Shown here one piece after another: positions 58,214-64,000 of a stretch of 64,000 nucleotides of DNA (positions are counted from its first letter, which is position 1; each line of letters opens with the position of its first letter). The stretch covers positions 1-64,000 of the forward strand of contig NZ_FNHV01000022.1 in the NCBI RefSeq assembly GCF_900103585.1, read 5' to 3'. The translations under genes and the position numbers were made by a program. Below the pieces are notes generated by a model that saw only the letters and a program-made list of their open reading frames with translations, made no database searches and was not told where the DNA came from. This stretch comes from Streptomyces sp. cf386 (lineage in GTDB: Bacteria > Actinomycetota > Actinomycetes > Streptomycetales > Streptomycetaceae).

Positions 58214-58706
58214 GGGGTGCCTGCACGGCGGCGTTGCGAACCAACCTCAGCTCGGTCGACGGCCGCTGGCGCACCTCCTGCAGCGTCCAGCCGTACTCAC
58301 CGGAGCGCTGCGCCGCATGACCGGCGCCCACGGCACGGTACTTGCGCACGGGAATGTCCATGTCCCGCTGGTTCGGATCGGCCGAGAACTTGGTGAGCTT
58401 GGCCTCGAGACGTGCCTGGTAGAAAGCGGCGTCGCCTTCGTGGCCGAGCTCGGGCAACGTGACGAACCAACGGGGCCAGATCGGGATGACCCTGAACACC
58501 GCGTCCATCAGCTTCAGATATCCCTTCTCCACGCCGGGTATCAGGCTGAGCAGTTCGATCACGAAGCCGAAGGCCAGGAGAACGAGGAAGAGCGCCAAGC
58601 ACAACAGCCAGTGCACCGGCGCGTACACCGTGGTGAGCAGGAACTGGCACGTCAGGCGAGTGGTGCCGCGGACGGGCAGGGGTTCCCAGGACGGGTCGCG
58701 GTGCAT
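58203..58706 (-). CDS. Membrane protein of unknown function
   Basis: This 167-residue protein has two hydrophobic helices (about 20-55) followed by a soluble part with IPIWPRWFVTLPELGHEGD and a basic C-terminus. GAGAGA precedes ATG 58706. No family was recognised. Confidence 0.6.
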   Translation of the reverse strand: MHRDPSWEPLPVRGTTRLTCQFLLTTVYAPVHWLLCLALFLVLLAFGFVIELLSLIPGVEKGYLKLMDAVFRVIPIWPRWFVTLPELGHEGDAAFYQARLEAKLTKFSADPNQRDMDIPVRKYRAVGAGHAAQRSGEYGWTLQEVRQRPSTELRLVRNAAVQAPLSR

Positions 58707-58849
58707 GGGCTTCTCTCAGGTGTGGGGGGACAGAGGGACACGGGCCAGGTGGATCATGGCGGCCGATCACATTGTGCAATGCGCCGCCGACCGGACCGTA
58801 TTCAGCACTGCCTCCCCCCACCACGCCACCACCCGCGCCACATCCACCG

Positions 58850-60169
58850 TCAGCCGATCGGCGCGTACAGCACCCCCAGCTTGTCGATCTCGTCGCCCGC
58901 CCGCCCCGTGAAGCCGACGATCTGCCAACCGGACGGTGCCGTGAAGGTCTTCGCGTCCGACGTCGCCGTGCCGGAGGCCAGCGTGCGGCCCTTGTCCGTC
59001 GTGAACGACGCCGAGAAGATCCGCGTACGGCCGTCTTTCTGACCCTGCGTCAGCTTTAGGGCGGTGAGGTGCTCGCCGGAGGCCAGGGTCAGGGACGTCG
59101 CCGTGCCGCCCGTGCCGCCGTGGGTGAGGGTCGTGCCGCCGTCGTGGGCGAGGGAGACCGCGTCGAGGCGGGAGCCGCCGCGCAGGGTGAGCGTGCGGGG
59201 CGCGGAGGTGGCCGGGAGGTCGTCGGCGTCGTTGAAGGCGGTGCCGTGCGGGCCGCCGAAGAAGTCGCTCGCCCTCAGGGAGAAGTTGAGGGTGTAGGAG
59301 AAGTCGACCGTGTGCGGGAAGTGGTCGGAGAGGTGCTCGCCGTCCTCGCGGAGGAACTTGGCCCAGTCGTTGTTGTAGCGGGTGGCGTTCAGGGTCAGCA
59401 GCTTGCTGCCGCGGTAGAGGACCTTGTCCACGACCTCGCAGTCGTTGGTCGGCGCGGTCGCGTCGCAGAGCAGCGCGTCGCCGCCCGCCGCCGGGGGCGT
59501 ACCGCCCTTGACGAGCTGCACCCAGGCGTCCGTGAGGCCGTTCTCGCCTACGAGGGTGCGGATGTTGTCGCCGGTGCGGGTGTAGCGGGTGTTGGTGTCG
59601 CCCATGACGATCACCGCGTTGCCGGCCGAGTTGGCCTGGATGAAGTCCGAGAGCTGCTCGACGTTGGCGCGGCGGGCGGCGAGCGCGGCGTCGTCGGAGT
59701 CGGCGTTGGTGTGGACGTTGTAGAGGTCCACGAACACGCCCTCGGCCAGCCGCACCCGGGCCAGCGTGAAGCCCTTCGGCGTCAGGCAGTTGGTGCCGGT
59801 GCAGTCGTTCCACTTCACCCGCTCGAAGTCCTCGAAGGCATGGTCCGAGAGGGTGTTGAGGCCGTCGCCGATGCCCGCACCGCCGCTGGTCGCCGTGCGG
59901 TACGGGTGGGTGTCGTTGGCGTACAGCGAGGCGTGGTAGTTGAAGTCCTCCTGGACGTTGACGATGTCGTACGGGGCCAGGCGCTGCCCGATGAGCGGCG
60001 TGTTGGTCTCGGGGTCGCTGTCGCCGAGGCCGAGGGGGAGGCCGGCGATGTTGTACGTCAGGACGTTGAAGGTGCCGGAGGTGGCGGCCGTCGCGGACGG
60101 GGCCGCGGCGGTGGTGAGGCCGGTGAGGGCCAGCGCGGCTGCCGCGAGGGTGCCGATCAGTCTTCTCAT
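58850..60169 (-). CDS. Secreted endonuclease/exonuclease/phosphatase-fold protein with jacalin-like lectin tail
   Basis: This 439-residue secreted protein has a Sec signal (1-29, ending ATAA) and a DNase I/sphingomyelinase-fold domain (32-300): FNVLTYNIAGLP, VNVQED, VFVDLYNVHTNAD, VIVMGDTNTRY and LSDHFPHTVDF carry the Asn, Glu, Asp and His active-site residues. A C-terminal beta-prism (305-439) ends FTGRAGDEIDKLGVLYAPI, as in jacalin-related lectins. It may cleave phosphodiesters such as sphingomyelin, other phospholipids or nucleic acid. The 270 bp to the divergent PHP gene (60170-60439) contain only promoter DNA with a TTGACA on the minus strand near 60233. Confidence 0.85.
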   Translation of the reverse strand: MRRLIGTLAAAALALTGLTTAAAPSATAATSGTFNVLTYNIAGLPLGLGDSDPETNTPLIGQRLAPYDIVNVQEDFNYHASLYANDTHPYRTATSGGAGIGDGLNTLSDHAFEDFERVKWNDCTGTNCLTPKGFTLARVRLAEGVFVDLYNVHTNADSDDAALAARRANVEQLSDFIQANSAGNAVIVMGDTNTRYTRTGDNIRTLVGENGLTDAWVQLVKGGTPPAAGGDALLCDATAPTNDCEVVDKVLYRGSKLLTLNATRYNNDWAKFLREDGEHLSDHFPHTVDFSYTLNFSLRASDFFGGPHGTAFNDADDLPATSAPRTLTLRGGSRLDAVSLAHDGGTTLTHGGTGGTATSLTLASGEHLTALKLTQGQKDGRTRIFSASFTTDKGRTLASGTATSDAKTFTAPSGWQIVGFTGRAGDEIDKLGVLYAPIG

Positions 60170-60439
60170 GGTGGGGGTGTCTCCGCTGGGGGTGAGGAAC
60201 GAGAAGGTGAGCGTTGCTCAGGTTCGATGTCAACCAGGGTGACGTACAAGGGCGGTTGAGGAAACAGTGAGAGACGTGGCGATCCGCCGTGTCCGGGGCA
60301 CCCGGTGGCCACGCGGCGCTCGTTCAACGTTCATGTTTCGCCTTGATCCTCCACAGACGGCGCAGAAGCGCCGGAGCGGGCGGCCACAGACGGCAGCCGT
60401 CAGGCAGCCGTGGAAGGCAGCGGCAATGGGGAGGCGTTC

Positions 60440-62182
60440 ATGGGACACGGGCACGCGCACGGCCATCACCACCACGGACACGGGCACAGCCACGGTCACT
60501 TGCACGGAGACGACCACTCGCACGACGCGCAGGCGTCCGGTGCCCTGCCCGCCGCCTTCGACACCTCCGTCCCCGACGAGGCCCTGACCCCCGAACAGCA
60601 GTCGCGCCGCACGCTGCTGCGCCGGGCTGGCCTGCTGGGCGCCGGACTGGCCGCCGGCGGCGTCGTCGCCCCGACCGCGGCCGCCACCACCTCCACCGCG
60701 TCCCCCGCCTCCGGCGGCCGCAGGGCGAACGGCTTCCTGTGGCTGGCCGGCGACCACCACATCCACACCCAGTACAGCAGCGACGGCAAGTACCGCGTCG
60801 TCGACCAGGTCCGCCAGGGCGCCAAGCACGGCATGGACTGGCTGGTCATCACCGACCACGGCAGCACCACCCACGCCAAGATAGGCGTCGACAAGGTCAA
60901 CCCGGACATCAAGGCGGCCCGCGCCGCCTACGAGGACACCCTCGTCTTCCAGGGCCTGGAGTGGAACATCCCGGGCGCCGAGCACGGCACCGTCTTCGTG
61001 CACCCCGGCACGAACGAGGTCTCGGTCCTCAAGCAGTTCGAGACCGACTACGACGGCAGCGTGAAGGGCGCCTCCGACTCCACGCCCACCAACGAGGCAC
61101 TGGCCATCGCGGGCCTGAACTTCCTTGCCGCACAGGTGGAGCGCCGCAAGGTCAAGGACGCGCTGATGCTCGCCAACCACCCGGCGCGGCGCGGCGTCGA
61201 CTCCCCGCACGAGATCCGCGGCTGGCGTGACGCGAGCCCGACGCGGCAGATCGCCGTCGGCTTCGAGGGCGCTCCCGGTCACCAGGCCGCGGGCCTCCCC
61301 GCACCCCTCGGCATGGCCCGCGCCCGCGGCATCTACGACAACAACCCCAGCGCCAACTCCTTCGCCGGCTACCCGCTGGAGAGCTACCGGACCTGGGGCG
61401 GCTTCGACTGGATGACCGCCACCGTCGGCGGCCTGTGGGACAGCCTCCTCGCCGAGGGCAAGCCGTGGTGGATCACCGCCAACTCCGACTCCCACCAGGT
61501 GTACGCCGACACGGCCGTGCGCGGCACCGGCGGCGACTTCAACACCGACGGCCGCTACCCCGACCCGGTCTACGGCGGCCAGATCGACATCACCCAGGGC
61601 GACTACTGGCCCGGCCAGTACAGCCGTACGCACGTCGGTGCCGACGGTTTCTCGTACGCCGCCGTCATGGACGGCATCCGCGCGGGCCGCATCTGGGTCG
61701 ACCACGGCGGGCTCATCAGCGGCCTCGACGCGCGCGTCACCGGCGGTCGCCGCTGGGCCACGCTCGGCGGAGCCCTGCACGTCAGGAAGGGCACGAACGT
61801 CACGCTGACGGTCGACGTGGCGATGGCCGGCGGCCCCAACTGGGCCGGTTTCGTGCCGAAGTTGGCCCGCGTCGACGTCATCCAGGGCGACGTCACCGGC
61901 CCGGTCACCGACAAGGACACCTTCATCGCGCCGACGGCCAGGGTGGTCAAGTCGTACGAGGTGAACAAGTCGACCGGCACGGTCCGCCTCACCTACGACC
62001 TCGGCAGGGTCGACCACCCGGTCTACGTCCGCCTGCGCGGCACGGACGGCAACCGGACGGCCCCCGGCGCGATGGGCGCCGCCGCCGACCCGGCCGGCCC
62101 GGCCATCGACGTCGTCGGCGACGCCGACCCGTGGCGCGACCTGTGGTTCTACTCCAACCCGGTGTGGGTCCTGCCCTCGTGA
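60440..62182 (+). CDS. Tat-exported PHP-domain phosphoesterase with His-rich N-terminus
   Basis: This 580-residue protein begins with a 31-residue stretch of mostly His and Gly (MGHGHAHGHHHHGHG and on), then, about 40 residues later, a twin-arginine signal (QSRRTLLRRAGLLGAGLAAG) and a PHP metallo-phosphoesterase domain with DHHIHTQYSSDG, VITDHGST, EWNIPG and ANSDSHQV metal ligands. A beta-rich C-terminal region follows. GGGGAGG selects ATG 60440 over GTG 60410. A His-rich segment before a Tat signal is odd: it may load or sense metal before export. The next gene overlaps by 4 bp. Confidence 0.85.
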   Translation: MGHGHAHGHHHHGHGHSHGHLHGDDHSHDAQASGALPAAFDTSVPDEALTPEQQSRRTLLRRAGLLGAGLAAGGVVAPTAAATTSTASPASGGRRANGFLWLAGDHHIHTQYSSDGKYRVVDQVRQGAKHGMDWLVITDHGSTTHAKIGVDKVNPDIKAARAAYEDTLVFQGLEWNIPGAEHGTVFVHPGTNEVSVLKQFETDYDGSVKGASDSTPTNEALAIAGLNFLAAQVERRKVKDALMLANHPARRGVDSPHEIRGWRDASPTRQIAVGFEGAPGHQAAGLPAPLGMARARGIYDNNPSANSFAGYPLESYRTWGGFDWMTATVGGLWDSLLAEGKPWWITANSDSHQVYADTAVRGTGGDFNTDGRYPDPVYGGQIDITQGDYWPGQYSRTHVGADGFSYAAVMDGIRAGRIWVDHGGLISGLDARVTGGRRWATLGGALHVRKGTNVTLTVDVAMAGGPNWAGFVPKLARVDVIQGDVTGPVTDKDTFIAPTARVVKSYEVNKSTGTVRLTYDLGRVDHPVYVRLRGTDGNRTAPGAMGAAADPAGPAIDVVGDADPWRDLWFYSNPVWVLPS

Positions 62183-62691
62183 CGCCGTACGACCTGACGG
62201 TGGACGCGGATGTCCGGGACCTCCGCACGGCCGATCATCTGCTCCACACCCTGGCGGCCGAACTGGCCCTCTCCGAGGGCGTGTTCGGGTGCACGCATCT
62301 GGTGAGGGGAGACCGCCCGAGGGTCCTCGTCTCCCTTCGTCTCCCGTCGGAGCCGCTCCTGCGTACCGCCCAGGAGCGGCTCACGGCCGGAGGTCACCAG
62401 GTGTCACCCGGGGTGCCGGACGCGGAGGGCAGGGCGGTGATCTACCCGGGCGTCGCGACGCTGACCGGCGCGGTGACCATCGCGGACGTGGTGTCCGGTT
62501 CGGCCATCGACCGCGTGGCGGTCCTGGGCATGTCCGGCCCACCGGCGCCGGACGCCGCCCTGGTGACGGGCGACCATGTTCGCCCACAGTGGCAGAACGG
62601 CGAACTGGTGCTGACCACCATGCCCGCCGTGGGCGGCACCCTCGTCCCCTTCGAGGTGCCGAATCCGACGCCGTGTTGCGCGGACCACTGA
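62179..62691 (+). CDS. Small conserved protein, partner of PHP phosphoesterase
   Basis: This 170-residue cytoplasmic protein starts at GTG 62179, overlapping the PHP stop (GTGA). No family was recognised. It is beta-rich (LVRGDRPRVLVSLRLP) and ends NPTPCCADH, with a vicinal Cys pair and His that could bind a metal. Coupled translation suggests work with the PHP protein, perhaps in metal handling. It ends 1 bp before the convergent xylanase stop. Confidence 0.6.
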   Translation: MTPYDLTVDADVRDLRTADHLLHTLAAELALSEGVFGCTHLVRGDRPRVLVSLRLPSEPLLRTAQERLTAGGHQVSPGVPDAEGRAVIYPGVATLTGAVTIADVVSGSAIDRVAVLGMSGPPAPDAALVTGDHVRPQWQNGELVLTTMPAVGGTLVPFEVPNPTPCCADH

Positions 62692-62692
62692 T

Positions 62693-63775
62693 TCAGGCCG
62701 CCGGATTGAGCCCGTTCGACAACCCGGTGTAGGCGGGCTTCGCACCGTAGCTCTCGTTGTACGGCAGGGCTGCCCCGTACCCGCTGAAAGTCCCCGGCAC
62801 CCACGAGTACTTGTCCGTCAGACCCCACGCGGTGACGCCCGCGCAGCGCGGCACACCCAGGCAGTTCTCGCTGGCCGTCTTGTAGTCCGTCGACTGCTGG
62901 GCGAGTTCGGCGGTGGAGGCGGGCAGGGGGATGCGGACGTCGAGTTCGGTGAGGGAGACCTCCAGGCCGAGGTCGGAGAAGCGCTTGAGGTTCCCCTTCA
63001 TCGAGGATGGCAGCCCGCCGACGACGAAGTGCGACTGGAAGCCGATGCCGTGCAACGGGACGCCCTGGGCGAGGAGTTGCTTCGCGAGGTTGTACAAGGC
63101 GTCGCTCTTCGCGTTGTCCGCCTCGATGTTGTAGTCGTTGATGTAGAGCTTCGCGTTCGGGTCCGCCGCGTGTGCCCAGCGCAGGGCATTGGCGATATGG
63201 CCGGTGCCGAGCTTGTCCTGCCACAGCGAACTGCGCATCGAGCCGTCCTCGTTGAACGCCTCGTTGACGACGTCCCAGGCGTAGATCTTCCCCTTGTGGC
63301 GGCCGACGGTCGTGTCGATGTGCTTCTTCAGGAGCGTGTTCAGCTCGGACGCCGAGAAGTTGCCGTTCTTCAGCCAGGACGGCAGCTGCGCGTACCAGAC
63401 GAGGGTGTGGCCCCGTACACCCTGGTTGTGCGCGGCGGCGTGGCTGACCAGGCGGTCTGCCGCCGCCCAGTTGTAGCTGTTCCGGCTCGGCTCCAGCGCG
63501 TCCCACTTCATCGCGTTCTCCGCCGTCACCGAGTTGAACTCCCGGTCCAGGACGGCGGTGTACGCCGACTCGCTCTGCAACGGCCCGTCGGCGACCGCCG
63601 CGCCGATCCGCACACCGCGTCCGTCGGCGTACCCGCGCAGGGTCGTCGCGGCCGAGGCGTCCGGGGTGAACTGGGGGACGGCGACGACCGCGGTCGCGAC
63701 GAGGGCGCCCACGGCGGCGAGGGGGAGGGGGCGGAAGAGGCGTCGGCGGCGGTGGGCGCGAGGGGTGGGGGACAC
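62693..63775 (-). CDS. Endo-1,4-beta-xylanase, GH10
   Basis: This 360-residue secreted xylanase has a Sec signal or anchor (LPLAAVGALVATAVVAV, about 18-40) and a GH10 barrel: ENAMKWDALEP, HTLVWYAQLPSW, acid/base Glu in WDVVNEAFNED and nucleophile Glu in SLTELDVRI. No carbohydrate-binding domain is attached. AGGAGGAG precedes GTG 63775; longer starts up to 63988 are not supported. Confidence 0.93.
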   Translation of the reverse strand: MSPTPRAHRRRRLFRPLPLAAVGALVATAVVAVPQFTPDASAATTLRGYADGRGVRIGAAVADGPLQSESAYTAVLDREFNSVTAENAMKWDALEPSRNSYNWAAADRLVSHAAAHNQGVRGHTLVWYAQLPSWLKNGNFSASELNTLLKKHIDTTVGRHKGKIYAWDVVNEAFNEDGSMRSSLWQDKLGTGHIANALRWAHAADPNAKLYINDYNIEADNAKSDALYNLAKQLLAQGVPLHGIGFQSHFVVGGLPSSMKGNLKRFSDLGLEVSLTELDVRIPLPASTAELAQQSTDYKTASENCLGVPRCAGVTAWGLTDKYSWVPGTFSGYGAALPYNESYGAKPAYTGLSNGLNPAA

Positions 63776-63895
63776 GGCTCCTCCTGGGGGTGGGGGGACG
63801 CGGGTGCGGGTGCGTTCTTTCTGGGTCGCCGCCAACGTCCTTAAGGTTGCCGGGGAATCGCGGCGCATTGGTGGTGTCGAGTCGACGGGGGGACG

Positions 63896-64000
63896 ATGAC
63901 GTACGAGGCACAACGCGAGGGTGATGCCGACAGCGGGACGCCTCGCGAGCAACCGCCCGGCCGCCCCTCGCGCCCGCTCTGGCGGCAACGGGACTTCGGT
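63896..64000 (+). CDS. MFS transporter, N-terminal fragment at window edge
   Basis: Thirty-five codons are visible, ending RPLWRQRDFG, the usual lead-in to helix 1 of MFS multidrug exporters (LWRxRDFRLLWAGQ type). ATG 63896 follows a G-run. It is divergent from the xylanase across 120 bp. The call rests on this short motif only. Confidence 0.55.
   Translation, partial: MTYEAQREGDADSGTPREQPPGRPSRPLWRQRDFG

Noticed and set aside
60290..60350. PHO box between the phosphatase-fold and PHP genes
   Set aside because: GTTCAACGTTCATG resembles PHO units, but the spacing is 7 bp rather than 11 and a third unit is lacking.

Overview
The window is Streptomyces chromosome. It is very GC-rich with strong third-position bias, has GTG and TTG starts and rare TTA codons in regulatory and antibiotic genes, and carries many Tat and Sec exported hydrolases. 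Calls rest on motifs, reading frames and remembered family members; no database search was run.

Region 1 (1-33.9 kb) is a beta-lactam cluster of the cephamycin type. It contains the whole 7-methoxy-cephem core: lat, pcbAB (ACV synthetase), pcbC (isopenicillin N synthase), cefD (epimerase), cefE (expandase), cefF (3'-hydroxylase), cmcI and cmcJ (7-methoxylation), a CcaR-type SARP activator, an MFS exporter and a class A beta-lactamase. Two class B PBPs of ordinary type, one MecA_N-type PBP and a D,D-carboxypeptidase stand on its edges and probably serve self-protection. cefD-cefE runs divergently from lat-pcbAB-pcbC, as in the Amycolatopsis (Nocardia) lactamdurans cluster.

The unusual part is the tailoring cassette. 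No carbamoyltransferase (cmcH), needed for cephamycin C, is in the window. Instead cmcI-cmcJ-cefF runs on into a metal-dependent O-methyltransferase, an acyl-CoA ligase and a MetX-fold acyltransferase resembling fungal CefG, and a sulfotransferase lies between pcbC and cmcI. Together these match what cephamycins A and B need: an alpha-methoxy-p-hydroxycinnamoyl ester on the 3'-hydroxymethyl, sulfated in cephamycin A. The promoters of lat and cmcI carry the same operator, four head-to-tail 11-bp units ending at the same distance from the same -10 hexamer (TAGCAT). This ties the new genes to the CcaR-type activator. TTA codons occur in ccaR, in pcbAB (twice) and in the flanking PBP2 gene.

Region 2 (34-44.7 kb) holds a homocysteine methyltransferase and then a plant cell wall (pectin/rhamnogalacturonan) set: a beta-helix surface protein, two GH43-type enzymes (one with a CBM13 lectin domain), a PL4 rhamnogalacturonan lyase, a CE12 acetylesterase and a DUF2264 protein, with palindromic operators in two promoter regions.

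Region 3 (44.7-64 kb) is mixed chromosomal content: a membrane protein with a decayed padR regulator, secreted proteins of unknown role, a frameshifted DinB-like gene, a NUDIX hydrolase, a cupin-like protein with a membrane-anchored alpha/alpha-toroid protein, a TetR regulator with a CCTAGG operator, a two-component system divergent from a MacB/FtsX-type ABC transporter, a kinase-like phosphotransferase, a secreted endonuclease/exonuclease/phosphatase-fold protein with a jacalin-like tail, a His-rich Tat-exported PHP phosphoesterase with a small partner, a GH10 xylanase and the start of an MFS gene. No tRNA, rRNA, CRISPR array or insertion sequence was seen.
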